A program made the position numbers and the translations under genes. This document shows positions 7,544 through 16,443 of a DNA stretch of 34,745 nucleotides, one piece after another; the stretch's first letter is position 1; every line of letters starts with the position of its first letter. The notes under the pieces are model-generated. The model saw nothing but the letters and a program-made list of their open reading frames with translations. It was not told the origin of the DNA and made no database searches. The DNA is from Bacteroidales bacterium (GTDB taxonomy: Bacteria; Bacteroidota; Bacteroidia; Bacteroidales; F082), in the NCBI GenBank assembly GCA_017561025.1, contig JAFZDU010000054.1:1-34745 (forward strand). The letters run 5' to 3'.

Positions 7544-9184
7544 TTATTTATATAGTTTTTGTTTAAGTTGTTGTTTAAATCCAGACAAAGTAAAAACAAA
7601 TCTCTTTCCATCAAAAACAACGATATTTCCATCACTGTTTACAGTATGGATTCCTTTGTTATAGTCACTGTTTTCTATTGGCATAATATTGCCTAAGTCT
7701 TTTGTGACAAACTGCTTATCAGTCAGTCTTTCAATAATCTCAAGACATACCGACTGACCATAATGCTCAGTAGAATTCTGAGATGGACGTATTGTCATGC
7801 CATTATAATCAAAAATTTTGCCTGCCGGACGTGCCTTGCTACAATCTATCATTACCGGATTCAGCTCATGAGGAACATATCCGCCTCTCAAGTCGTTAGA
7901 AGAAAATATCTCGAGATGCGTATGGGATTTCTTTTGATTGACCAAAAACAAATACCATTTGCCCTCATTGTGGTATAAAGTCGCATCGACGATAGGGAAG
8001 CCCTCCAATAGAATCGAATCTTTTTCCATGGCAAGTCTTTCTTCATCAAAACGATATAATGTCAGCTTATTGGTCTTGTTAGCTTCCGGCATGCAATATA
8101 CCACACCTTCATGTTCGAAGACGTATGGATAGGAACGATGTTCACTGAAATCAGTAAGCTTATGGTACACGTTAAAGCCTTCAGATTTCAAAGCTACTGC
8201 AAGGTCAGCCTTTCCCTTCGGATATGAATACCATTCAAAAAATATGTATGTGTCTTTCTTTGTTGTAATGACAAATGGATCAGCAAAATAACAGTTCTTC
8301 TTTGGTTTCTTAAACCATTTGACATCCAATGTGTTTCTATCATCTGATTCAACAAAGTCTTTAATGTCACATTCACAATAAGCAACATTCCAATCTTCTT
8401 GGCAGAACATGTCATCAAGATGAAACATTATTCTTCTCCAAACAGATTTCCAAAAATACTGAATCATATTGAAATTGCCTGGAACATTATCCTCACGCAC
8501 AATCTTACTCTCTTTGGCCGGCATCTGCGTTTCATTGTAAATTATATCTTTATACATCTGCAACGGCAATAATGAACTTTCAAAATGAAGTTGCTCCAGA
8601 TGCGCTCTATAACTATGGAGAATTGTGCTTAACTGTATTTCTCTTAATACAGCCTCAGTCGTTTCATTTTTAAGACATGACAGACAGACACAAGTACTAT
8701 ATTTCCTGTTCATGAATTCCCAGAATCCAGGAAGAATGCCATGACTGAAGCTCCACACTCCGTATTTGGCAGTATTCAGCACTTCACCGCCAATCCTTTC
8801 AAATCCTAATTTAATTATAAAATCAAGATTCTGGTTTCTTATCTCCTGAATATCAATATCCTCCAAATGAAAGACATCATTTTTAATTATTGGTCTACAG
8901 AAAATGGCTGGAGTGTCTTGAGTCAGTTCTGTTATATCGGCAGGAAATTTACTTCTTGCTTTAAAGAAAAAATCATTCCACAAACCGAACAAAAACCACC
9001 TACACGACTTTTTCTTCAACCTGCTGATAAGAGAAGGCGTATCAGCATTATTGCTTTTCTGGATGACGAGAGACAACTTCATTCCATTATCCATCAATAA
9101 CTTGATGGTCTCATACTGCCAACATTCAACAGTTAAACTGTTAATCATCAGTCCGAAACGAAGTGATTTTCTCTTATTTTCCAT
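7544..9184 (-). CDS. Formyltransferase-like / beta-propeller (GINT1_N-type) fusion
   Basis: A protein of 546 aa when started at the ATG at 9184 (MENKRKSLRFGLM). A longer frame exists upstream but begins before the likely -7 element at 9208-9201, so the shorter start is preferred. Residues about 1-230 resemble a formyltransferase Rossmann fold; YGVWSFSHGILPGFWEF corresponds to the catalytic loop, with the His kept but the usual Asn replaced by Ser. Residues about 260-546 look like the five-bladed propeller found N-terminal in glucosamine inositolphosphorylceramide transferase (WFKKPKKNCYFADPFV, KADLAVA, HRSYPYVFEHEGVVYCMPE, GFPIVDATLYHNEGKWYLF). Such fusions sit in polysaccharide loci; the reaction is unknown. 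It is coupled to the flippase. Confidence 0.75.
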   Translation of the reverse strand: MENKRKSLRFGLMINSLTVECWQYETIKLLMDNGMKLSLVIQKSNNADTPSLISRLKKKSCRWFLFGLWNDFFFKARSKFPADITELTQDTPAIFCRPIIKNDVFHLEDIDIQEIRNQNLDFIIKLGFERIGGEVLNTAKYGVWSFSHGILPGFWEFMNRKYSTCVCLSCLKNETTEAVLREIQLSTILHSYRAHLEQLHFESSLLPLQMYKDIIYNETQMPAKESKIVREDNVPGNFNMIQYFWKSVWRRIMFHLDDMFCQEDWNVAYCECDIKDFVESDDRNTLDVKWFKKPKKNCYFADPFVITTKKDTYIFFEWYSYPKGKADLAVALKSEGFNVYHKLTDFSEHRSYPYVFEHEGVVYCMPEANKTNKLTLYRFDEERLAMEKDSILLEGFPIVDATLYHNEGKWYLFLVNQKKSHTHLEIFSSNDLRGGYVPHELNPVMIDCSKARPAGKIFDYNGMTIRPSQNSTEHYGQSVCLEIIERLTDKQFVTKDLGNIMPIENSDYNKGIHTVNSDGNIVVFDGKRFVFTLSGFKQQLKQKLYK

Positions 9185-9200
9185 CAATTTCTTTTTTATG

Positions 9201-9208
9201 CAAAAATA
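9201..9208 (-). promoter_or_regulatory. Probable -7 element for the leftward cluster
   Basis: TATTTTTG on the minus strand (9208 to 9201) matches TAnnTTTG and ends 17 nt before the ATG at 9184. A convincing -33 TTTG was not found at the expected distance, so the call rests on the -7 box and on the divergent layout. Confidence 0.45.
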
Positions 9209-9299
9209 AGATTTTAAAGATAATTTCACTAAAACTTTTTTGCTTTTTTTAAAACAATAAAAAATTATCAAAACCTTATGAAATTAGACAAAAAAACAT

Positions 9300-9307
9300 T
9301 ATTTTTG
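9300..9307 (+). promoter_or_regulatory. Probable -7 element for the GT2-nusB-porQ-recF cluster
   Basis: TATTTTTG at 9300-9307 matches TAnnTTTG, 17 nt before the ATG at 9325, which implies a short leader. The -33 element is not clear. Confidence 0.45.
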
Positions 9308-9324
9308 CAACTTTAATTTGGTTC

Positions 9325-11280
9325 ATGAAATTATCTATAGTCATAGTAAATTATAATGTCGAGCACTTCCTCGAGCAATGTCTTTTCTCTGTCAGAAAAG
9401 CCATTGCTAATATTGAGGCAGAAGTGTATGTAGTCGATAACAATTCCGTCGACGGTTCTCTAAAGATGCTCGCAGAGAAATTTCCTGAAGTAAAAGTCAT
9501 TGCCAACAAAGACAATGTTGGTTTCAGCAGAGCCAACAATCAAGCCATCAGAATCTCGACAGGAGAGTACGTGCTGCTGCTCAATCCTGATACTGTTGTT
9601 GAAGACGACACTTTCACCAAGACTATAGAATTTATGGACACTCATCCTGACGCTGGCGGTTTAGGCGTCAAGATGGTAGACGGCAAAGGCAGATTCCTTC
9701 CAGAATCCAAGCGCGGTCTCCCGACTCCAGCAACTGCCTTCTACAAAATGTTCGGACTGACCAAGTTATTCCCACATTCAAAACGCTTCGCCCATTATTA
9801 TATGGGACATCTCGACAATGACGAAATCAATGAGGTTGAGATACTTGCCGGTGCATTCATGCTTATGCGACGCAAGACACTCGACAAATGCGGACTCCTC
9901 GACGAGACTTTCTTCATGTACGGCGAAGATATCGACTTGTCATACAGAATAACATTAGCCGGTTACAAGAACTATTACTATCCAAAAACACGTATAATAC
10001 ATTACAAAGGAGAAAGCACCAAGAAGACTAGTGTCAACTATGTACTTGTGTTCTACAAGGCTATGGAGATATTCGTAAAGAAGCATTTCTCCAACAATGG
10101 CGCCAAGACATTCTCCTTCTTCATCAATATAGCAATATATCTCAAGGCTTTTCTAGCATTGCTATCACAGTTTTTCAGCAAGGCCGTGCAACCTCTTTTC
10201 GATACAATACTAGGCTATTCTGGTCTGGCAGCAATAGGATATTTTTGGGGAAATATGATGGTGTACGAAGGAACGGGGTCATACCCAATGACGTTGTTTG
10301 CGATAATATTACCCATATACCTCCTTATTTGGTTGTTGACATCTTATTTCTCAGGAGGTTACGATAAGCCATACAAAATTGCTCCTGCAGCAAGCGGCGT
10401 ATTTGTAGGAAGCTTCCTCATATTGGTTTTATACGCATTGCTTCCTGAACAGCTCCGTTTCTCAAGAGCGCTTATCTTGTTAGGAATGATTTGGGTCGCG
10501 GCAGAAATGAGTCTCACAAGATGGATAGGCTATTTACTGAAACGTCCTAACTTCCAATATGGGAAAAACGCAAAAAAACGCTTCCTTGTAATCGGCAGCG
10601 AAGAGGAAACACAAAGAGTGGAACAGCTTCTCCAGAGCACATCAATAAAACCTGACTTCATAGGTCTTATAACGCCATTCGACGATAAAGAAGTGCCAGC
10701 AGGTTTCCTCGGCAAGCTGCACCAGGTTCCAGACATCATTGACATTTATAAGATTAACGAGATAATATTCTGTTCAAAGGACATGTCACACCAGCTTATC
10801 ATCGACAAGATGGAAGAGTGGCATTCATCCTTAGACTATAAAATTGCACCTGAAGACACATTGTCAATCATCGGAAGCAATTCCATCAACACAAGAGGCG
10901 ATTTATATACTATAGACATAAAGACAATAAGCACAAACTCCAACAAAAGAAAGAAACGTCTGTTCGACCTTATATCATCTTTTATGGGAATAGTGCTCTG
11001 GATATTCCTGTTATGCTTCATCAACAGACCATTCCATTTCCTCAAGAGCTGCTTTAAGGTATTGTCAGGAAAGTACTCATGGATAGGTTATTGCGACGTC
11101 AAAGACAACGAAAAACTAAGACTTCCTAAAATTAAGAAAGGCATCTTCGACCCATCGACTAACATGAGCAGAATTGGATTGACAGAAGAGGAAAAAGAAC
11201 ATTTGAACTTAATGTATGCAAGAGATTATTCGTTATCAAAAGATATAAATTTCTTCTTTAGAGCATTGAGAAAGTCATAA
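9325..11280 (+). CDS. GT2 glycosyltransferase fused to a degenerate sugar-phosphate transferase module
   Basis: A 651-aa protein of two parts. Residues 1 to about 250 are a GT-A family 2 transferase of the rhamnosyltransferase (WbbL-like) type: SIVIVNYNVEHFLEQCL, VVDNNSVDGS, NVGFSRANNQAI, LLLNPDTV (the DxD-like metal site), LAGAFMLMRR and MYGEDIDLSYR (general base region). Several membrane helices (about 270-400) follow, then a Rossmann-like segment (about 415-545, RFLVIGSEEE) and a tail that aligns in layout with polyprenyl-phosphate sugar-1-phosphate transferases (KKRLFDLISSFMGIVLW, later YARDYSLSKDINFFFRAL). The catalytic core of that transferase is missing, so the second half is probably a membrane anchor or regulator. 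It starts the cluster with nusB 24 nt downstream. Confidence 0.85.
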   Translation: MKLSIVIVNYNVEHFLEQCLFSVRKAIANIEAEVYVVDNNSVDGSLKMLAEKFPEVKVIANKDNVGFSRANNQAIRISTGEYVLLLNPDTVVEDDTFTKTIEFMDTHPDAGGLGVKMVDGKGRFLPESKRGLPTPATAFYKMFGLTKLFPHSKRFAHYYMGHLDNDEINEVEILAGAFMLMRRKTLDKCGLLDETFFMYGEDIDLSYRITLAGYKNYYYPKTRIIHYKGESTKKTSVNYVLVFYKAMEIFVKKHFSNNGAKTFSFFINIAIYLKAFLALLSQFFSKAVQPLFDTILGYSGLAAIGYFWGNMMVYEGTGSYPMTLFAIILPIYLLIWLLTSYFSGGYDKPYKIAPAASGVFVGSFLILVLYALLPEQLRFSRALILLGMIWVAAEMSLTRWIGYLLKRPNFQYGKNAKKRFLVIGSEEETQRVEQLLQSTSIKPDFIGLITPFDDKEVPAGFLGKLHQVPDIIDIYKINEIIFCSKDMSHQLIIDKMEEWHSSLDYKIAPEDTLSIIGSNSINTRGDLYTIDIKTISTNSNKRKKRLFDLISSFMGIVLWIFLLCFINRPFHFLKSCFKVLSGKYSWIGYCDVKDNEKLRLPKIKKGIFDPSTNMSRIGLTEEEKEHLNLMYARDYSLSKDINFFFRALRKS

Positions 11281-11304
11281 GAAAACAATTAAAGTTTAAA
11301 CAAT

Positions 11305-12267
11305 ATGATAAACAGAAGGTTTTTAAGAGTTAAAGTTTTGCAAGCAGTTTATGCTTACTTAGAATCAGGTGAAGATTTTGTAGAAAATGGTGTTAAACAC
11401 CTACTCGAAAGCATTGACAAAATGCATGAGTTATTCGTTTGGCAGCTCTCTTTTCTCGTTGAGACAAAACGTTTTGCCGAAAATAGAATCGAAGAGAACA
11501 AACGCAAGAACTTCCCAACACAGGAAGATTTGAATCCTAATTTACGTTATGTGCAAAACCGAGTGCTCACTGCATTGGAAAACAATAGAGACCTTCGCAG
11601 AGAAGAAGAGAGCCTGAAAATCAACTGGTCAGACCATCAAGATATTATAAGGAACTATTACAATATGATGCGTAATACTCCAGAATATACTGAATATATG
11701 TCTGACTCTGCAGACAACTTCGAACACGACAAGAAGTTCATCGTAAAGATGATTACAAATTATTTCGCAGAACTAGAATTGCTCCAGGATTTCTATGAAG
11801 AAAAAAGCATATTCTTCGTCGACGACTACCATCTAGTTTCTTCTATGTTGGTAAAATTCTTCACCGACATAAAAGCTAGCTTCAACGAAACAAGCACACT
11901 TCCAACAATATACAAGACAGAAAAAGACATTATCAACGAGGATAAAGAATTTGTCAAGAACTTGTTCAGAGAAGTCATCAAGAACAACGACGAATACGGA
12001 AAACTCGTTGGAGAAAACACATCTAACTGGGAAAAAGAACGCGTCTGCGTCATGGACATGATAATCCTCAAGTTAGCTCTAACAGAATTCTGCCGTTTCC
12101 CTTACATTCCTGTAAAGGTTACAATGAACGAATATATCGAGATATCAAAATATTTCAGCACCCCAAAGAGCAAGATTTTCGTCAATGGAATATTGGACAG
12201 AATGTCAAAGAAACTCATGAACGAAAATGTCATTGTTAAAAAAGGCATCGGATTATTGGATTCTTGA
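11305..12267 (+). CDS. nusB: Transcription antitermination factor NusB, long Bacteroidota form
   Basis: A 320-aa protein. The start MINRRFLRVKVLQAVYAYLES and the C-terminal half (WEKERVCVMDMIILKLALTEF, PVKVTMNEYIEISKYFS, FVNGILDRM) are the NusB fold, which with NusE/S10 binds boxA RNA during rRNA transcription. The classical protein is about 140 aa; the extra helical region between the first helix and the C-terminal core is usual for Bacteroidota. The final residues form a short tail. It follows the glycosyltransferase by 24 nt and precedes porQ by 45 nt. Confidence 0.92.
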   Translation: MINRRFLRVKVLQAVYAYLESGEDFVENGVKHLLESIDKMHELFVWQLSFLVETKRFAENRIEENKRKNFPTQEDLNPNLRYVQNRVLTALENNRDLRREEESLKINWSDHQDIIRNYYNMMRNTPEYTEYMSDSADNFEHDKKFIVKMITNYFAELELLQDFYEEKSIFFVDDYHLVSSMLVKFFTDIKASFNETSTLPTIYKTEKDIINEDKEFVKNLFREVIKNNDEYGKLVGENTSNWEKERVCVMDMIILKLALTEFCRFPYIPVKVTMNEYIEISKYFSTPKSKIFVNGILDRMSKKLMNENVIVKKGIGLLDS

Positions 12268-12312
12268 TAATATTTGACAGATTATATCGTTACAACTAAA
12301 AATAAATGAATC

Positions 12313-13359
12313 GTGAATAAAAAGATATTTGTACTGTTTTTACTGTTGACATCTATTAACAACATCTTTGCTCAGCAGAAAGATGGTACATATACCTTTT
12401 TAAACACGCCGACTAATGCCCGTACCGCTGCACTCGGCGGAACTACCTTGCCAATTTATGACTCCGACATACAATTAACCACATTCAATCCATCATTGAT
12501 AAATTCTGACATAAACAATTCCATTTCTCTTTCTTATGTCGATTATTTCAATGACATCAATTTCGGAACTGTCCAATACGGACACACTTTCAATAAGATA
12601 GGAAGTTTTGTGGCAACACTCCAATATCACAATTACGGTGACTTTTTCTATTCAGATGAGACAGGATACTTTGACGAGACTACATTCAATGTATCGGATT
12701 ATGTCTTCAACATAGGATGGGGACGTCAGCTTAACGACAGACTTTCAATAGGAGCCAACCTGAAATTTGCAGGCATTCAGCATGAAAGCAACTCTTCTTT
12801 CGCAATAGCAGTGGATGTTGCCGGAAGCTATAGAACAAAATCTGACTGGAACCTGACTATAGCAGCCCGTAATATAGGAAGCGAGCTGTACAACAATTAC
12901 CAAAGCATCAGAAACAAACTTCCGTTCAGGATGCAGGCCGGCGCTTCCAAGAAATTAGAACACCTTCCTTTCACTGCAATAATCGTTTACGACAACATCC
13001 AAAAGTGGGACTTGAGCTACAATGACCCTCTTGACCTGGACGGAAATTACGATCCAATGACAGGAGAGATAGTTGAAAAGAACAAATTGGACAAATTTGC
13101 AATAAACCTCTTCAGCCATGTCGTTATAGCAGGAGAGTTGTCGCTGGGTAAAAACCTTCAGCTCAGAGCTGGATACAACTACGGATTGCGTCAAAACATG
13201 AAAACGCCTACGAAGAAAGGCGCTGTCGGATTCTCTTACGGACTTTGTATAAAAGTATACAAATTCAACATAAGCTATTCGAGATCTGAAATGCACATAC
13301 ACGGTTCACCGAATTTCCTAACAATAACAACGAATTTAGACAGCTTCAAAAAACACTGA
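12313..13359 (+). CDS. porQ: PorQ-family outer-membrane protein (type IX secretion)
   Basis: A 348-aa protein beginning at GTG, which directly encodes a Sec signal peptide (NKKIFVLFLLLTSINNIFAQ). The mature part opens with GTYTFLNTPTNARTAALGG, the hallmark of the PorQ family, and continues as a beta-barrel of the PorV/FadL type with alternating aromatic strands. PorQ assists type IX secretion in Porphyromonas; family members also occur in gut Bacteroidales, so a complete T9SS should not be assumed. A 4-codon reading frame (ATG at 12306, stop at 12318-12320) overlaps the GTG in another frame. Its stop is 3 nt before recF. Confidence 0.85.
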   Translation: MNKKIFVLFLLLTSINNIFAQQKDGTYTFLNTPTNARTAALGGTTLPIYDSDIQLTTFNPSLINSDINNSISLSYVDYFNDINFGTVQYGHTFNKIGSFVATLQYHNYGDFFYSDETGYFDETTFNVSDYVFNIGWGRQLNDRLSIGANLKFAGIQHESNSSFAIAVDVAGSYRTKSDWNLTIAARNIGSELYNNYQSIRNKLPFRMQAGASKKLEHLPFTAIIVYDNIQKWDLSYNDPLDLDGNYDPMTGEIVEKNKLDKFAINLFSHVVIAGELSLGKNLQLRAGYNYGLRQNMKTPTKKGAVGFSYGLCIKVYKFNISYSRSEMHIHGSPNFLTITTNLDSFKKH

Positions 13360-13362
13360 TAA

Positions 13363-14475
13363 ATGTATCTCCAGGAATTAAAGTTAAACAACTTCAAGAA
13401 CTGCCAGTCCGCAGAGTTATCATTATCGGAAAAGATCAATTGTTTTGTAGGCTTGAATGCAGCAGGCAAGACAAACATCTTGGATGCTATATATTATTTG
13501 GCTTTCTGCAAGAGCTATTTCACATTAACTGACAAACAGAACATCAGACACGGCGAGGACTTCTTCGCAGTGCATGGCGACTTCCATTTCGACAACGACG
13601 AACTTCATACCATATCATGCGTGCAGAAGTCGACTTCGAAGAAATCATTCAAATGTGACAAAAAGGAATACGAACGTCTAGCCGACCACATAGGCAAGAT
13701 ACCGCTTGTTATGATTTCCCCATACGACAGCGACCTCATAAACAGCGGCAGCGAGCTGAGACGCAAATTCATCGACGGCGTGATATCGCAATTTGACGCA
13801 TCTTATCTCAGCTGTCTTTTGAATTATAACAAAGCATTACAGCAGAGAAACAGACAACTGAAATATTTCTCTGAAAACAGAATATGGGACAGCACACTCC
13901 TTGAGATGTGGGATCAGCAACTGATACATAATGCGGTGCCAATCAACGAAAAGAGAAAGACATTCCTGGAAGAATTCGTTCCTGTATTTCAAAAATATTA
14001 CGAGATTGTATCAGGAACAAAAGAGCAGGTTGCCATAACATATAGCTCAGCTTTAAACGAAAAGCCATATCAAAATCTGCTGACAGAAAGCTTGAATCAC
14101 GACAGATATAGCACCTATACCAATGTTGGCATCCATAAAGACGATCTGGTTTTTCTTATCGACAATCATCAGGTAAAGCAGTTCGCCTCACAGGGCCAGC
14201 AGAAATCTTTCGTCGTAGCGATAAAGCTAGCTCAGTTTGATTTCAATTACAAGAAGATAGGACACAAGCCTATTCTGCTGCTGGACGACATATTCGACAA
14301 GCTAGATGACAACAGAGTCAGCCAGCTGGTCAAACTCGTTGGCAACGACCATTTCGGACAGGTGTTCATTACAGATACCCAACGCCAAAGAATCAAGTAT
14401 CTTATGGATAACACCATTGTAAACCATAAGATTTTCAATGTTAACAAAGGAATAATAACTTCTGACGATGAATGA
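13363..14475 (+). CDS. recF: DNA replication/repair protein RecF
   Basis: A 370-aa SMC-like ATPase that, with RecO and RecR, loads RecA at single-strand gaps. The start MYLQELKLNNFKNCQSAEL, the Walker A GLNAAGKTN (about 30-38), the RecF-typical SPYDSDLINSGSELRRKFID, the ABC signature region FASQGQQKSFVVAIKLAQ and Walker B PILLLDDIFDKLDD are all present in order. The length is normal. It begins 3 nt after porQ and its last 8 nt overlap the DUF721 gene. Confidence 0.96.
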   Translation: MYLQELKLNNFKNCQSAELSLSEKINCFVGLNAAGKTNILDAIYYLAFCKSYFTLTDKQNIRHGEDFFAVHGDFHFDNDELHTISCVQKSTSKKSFKCDKKEYERLADHIGKIPLVMISPYDSDLINSGSELRRKFIDGVISQFDASYLSCLLNYNKALQQRNRQLKYFSENRIWDSTLLEMWDQQLIHNAVPINEKRKTFLEEFVPVFQKYYEIVSGTKEQVAITYSSALNEKPYQNLLTESLNHDRYSTYTNVGIHKDDLVFLIDNHQVKQFASQGQQKSFVVAIKLAQFDFNYKKIGHKPILLLDDIFDKLDDNRVSQLVKLVGNDHFGQVFITDTQRQRIKYLMDNTIVNHKIFNVNKGIITSDDE

Positions 14476-14755
14476 AGACGGATATACATTAGCAGAGCTA
14501 ATCAAGGCATTTTACAAAAATCATAATAGAGAGAACGGTTTCGAGGAGATGAAGATTCTTGAATCGTGGCGCTCAGTCGTAGGCGATTTCATTTCATCAC
14601 ACACTTTGGATCTAAGGATTATAAAACACGTCCTTTATGTTAAGGTAGACGCTGATTCCTTAAGAAACGAATTGATATACTCCAAAACAATATTGCTGAG
14701 GAACCTTAACAGAATAGCCGGAAGTGAAATATTGAAAGATATTGTAATAATTTAA
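14468..14755 (+). CDS. DUF721 / DciA-family protein
   Basis: A 95-aa protein with the compact alpha/beta DUF721 fold: ILESWRSVVGDFISSHT, a short strand pair around LYVKVDADSLRNEL and a final LLRNLNRIAG helix. Larger DUF721 proteins (DciA) recruit the replicative helicase in bacteria lacking DnaC; the short Bacteroidota form next to recF suggests a similar replication or repair role, but that is inference. It overlaps recF by 8 nt (ATGAATGA arrangement), which is translational coupling. A terminator follows immediately. Confidence 0.85.
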   Translation: MNEDGYTLAELIKAFYKNHNRENGFEEMKILESWRSVVGDFISSHTLDLRIIKHVLYVKVDADSLRNELIYSKTILLRNLNRIAGSEILKDIVII

Positions 14756-14757
14756 GT

Positions 14758-14786
14758 ATTTAAACCTTGTTTAAATGCTTTTTTTT
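14758..14786 (+). terminator. Terminator overlapping the efp promoter
   Basis: ATTTAAAC and GTTTAAAT form a perfect 8-bp stem with a CTT loop, followed after GC by eight T residues. The right side of the hairpin contains the -33 element of efp. Confidence 0.7.
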
Positions 14787-14796
14787 CGTATCTTTG
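14766..14796 (+). promoter_or_regulatory. Promoter of efp
   Basis: CTTG (14766-14769), a 19-nt spacer and TATCTTTG (14789-14796) fit the Bacteroidota consensus. Initiation near 14803 leaves an AT-rich leader of about 60 nt before the ATG at 14862. Confidence 0.7.
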
Positions 14797-14861
14797 TACG
14801 CAAATAAACAAAAAAACTTGATTGATTTTTTATTAATTGAATATTAGTAACTTAGATAATT

Positions 14862-15425
14862 ATGATTAACTCACAAGACATTAAAAAAGGAACATGTATC
14901 CGTTTCAACGGAAAACTTTATTTCTGCGTTGATTTCCAACACGTAAAACCAGGTAAAGGCAACACATTCATGCGCGTTACATTGAAGAGCATCGTTGACG
15001 GACGTACATTAGAACATCGTTTTGACATCAGTGAAAAATTAGAAGACGTACGCGTTGAACGCCGTCAATACCAATATCTCTACAAAGAAGGTGATGACTT
15101 TATCTTCATGAACCAAGAAGACTACGAACAAATCCCTCTCTTAGGTGAATTGATCACTGGCGTTGACTTCCTTAAAGAAGGTGACATCTGCGAAGTTGTA
15201 TTTGACACATCAACAGAAACAGTTCTCTATGCAGAATTACCTATCAAGACTGTTTTGGAAGTAACATATACAGAACCAGGTGAAAAAGGCAATACAGCAA
15301 CTAACGCTATGAAAGACGCTACAGTTGAAACAGGCGCTACAGTTAGAGTTCCTTTATTCATCAACACTGGAGATAAAATCAGAATCGACACTCGTACAGG
15401 CGAATATACAGAAAGAGTAAAATAA
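14862..15425 (+). CDS. efp: Elongation factor P
   Basis: A 187-aa protein with the three beta-barrel domains of EF-P, which enters the ribosomal E site and relieves stalling at proline stretches. The N-terminal loop reads HVKPGKGNTF, with K32 at the position that carries a modification in many bacteria; whether and how it is modified here is unknown. LGELITGVDFLKEGD and the closing GDKIRIDTRTGEYTERVK are family signatures. It has its own promoter and is followed by an LpxD-like gene after 7 nt. Confidence 0.97.
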   Translation: MINSQDIKKGTCIRFNGKLYFCVDFQHVKPGKGNTFMRVTLKSIVDGRTLEHRFDISEKLEDVRVERRQYQYLYKEGDDFIFMNQEDYEQIPLLGELITGVDFLKEGDICEVVFDTSTETVLYAELPIKTVLEVTYTEPGEKGNTATNAMKDATVETGATVRVPLFINTGDKIRIDTRTGEYTERVK

Positions 15426-15432
15426 TATTTAA

Positions 15433-16371
15433 ATGAAAATCAATCCACATACAACACTTAAATGTGTTGCTGATTACGTCGGAGCTAAAAAGACAATTGG
15501 TGACCCAAACTTCGTAATAACAGGTCTTAACGAGATTCACGAAGTTGAGGAAGGCGATATAACTTTCGTCGACCATCCTAAATATTACACCAAAGCTTTG
15601 AACTCAAAAGCAACAACAATCATCATCAATACTGATGAGGTTGAATGCCCTGAAGGCAAGGCTTTGATAGTCCACGATAATCCGTTGGATGCCTTTAACA
15701 AACTCATATTGTCATATCGCAGATTTGAACCAGCAACAGCAATGATAGGACCTAAAGCCGAAATAGGTGAAGGCACAATCATAGAGCCAGGAACATTCAT
15801 TGGCGATAGAGTTAAAATCGGCAAGAATTGTATCATACATCCTAATGTTACAATCTATAACCATGTCATCATAGGTGACAATGTCATCATTCAAAGCGGT
15901 AGCGTAATCGGCGGAGACGCATGCTACTTCCAACGTCGTCCAAACGGCTTCGTGAAATTTGAATCATGCGGCAGAGTCATCATCGAAGACGATGTTGAAA
16001 TCGGAGCTTGCTGCTGCGTCGATATAGGCGTCACCAGCGACACTATCGTTGGCAAAGGAACTAAGATGGACAACTTCGTCCAGATTGGCCACGACGCTAA
16101 ATTAGGCAAGAACTGCTTCCTCGGCGCTCACGCATCAGTAGGCGGCGTTACTGTGGTTAAAGATAACGTTTCCATCTGGTCAATGTCGGCTGTCAACAAA
16201 GACCTCGTCATTGCTGAAGGAACAGTAGTACTCGCATATTCAGGAGTAGACAAAGACACTCAACCAGGACAGACATACTTCGGAGTTCCAGCTGTCGAAG
16301 TAAGAAAAAAATGGAGAGAAATAGCAACATTGAAAGCATTGCCTGACTTGATTGCTAAAATGAATAAATAA
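15433..16371 (+). CDS. LpxD-like UDP-3-O-acylglucosamine N-acyltransferase paralogue
   Basis: A 312-aa hexapeptide-repeat acyltransferase. Residues about 1-95 correspond to the uridine-binding N-terminal domain of LpxD. They are followed by a left-handed beta-helix of hexapeptide repeats (IGPKAEIGEGTIIEPGTFIGD, broken here by family-typical turns) and the FVQIGHDAKLG segment that holds the catalytic His of LpxD. LpxD adds the second acyl chain in lipid A synthesis. The protein is shorter than the main LpxD of Bacteroidales (about 345 aa), and many Bacteroidales carry a second copy next to efp, so it may act on another sugar nucleotide. Co-transcribed with efp; terminator at 16395-16431. Confidence 0.8.
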   Translation: MKINPHTTLKCVADYVGAKKTIGDPNFVITGLNEIHEVEEGDITFVDHPKYYTKALNSKATTIIINTDEVECPEGKALIVHDNPLDAFNKLILSYRRFEPATAMIGPKAEIGEGTIIEPGTFIGDRVKIGKNCIIHPNVTIYNHVIIGDNVIIQSGSVIGGDACYFQRRPNGFVKFESCGRVIIEDDVEIGACCCVDIGVTSDTIVGKGTKMDNFVQIGHDAKLGKNCFLGAHASVGGVTVVKDNVSIWSMSAVNKDLVIAEGTVVLAYSGVDKDTQPGQTYFGVPAVEVRKKWREIATLKALPDLIAKMNK

Positions 16372-16394
16372 AGGTATAAAAGTCAAACGACAAT

Positions 16395-16431
16395 AAAAAG
16401 ACTAAGGATAGATTTCTTTAGTCTTTTTTTT
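16395..16431 (+). terminator. Terminator of the efp operon
   Basis: AAAAAGACTAA pairs with TTAGTCTTTTT across a loop of about 14 nt and continues into more T residues. Confidence 0.75.
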
Positions 16432-16443
16432 ATTTATATAGAT

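Noticed and set aside
9185-9271. An N-terminal extension of 29 codons on the formyltransferase-like protein.
   Set aside because: It is Lys- and Phe-rich translation of promoter-like DNA containing TATTTTTG; the ATG at 9184 begins the recognisable protein.
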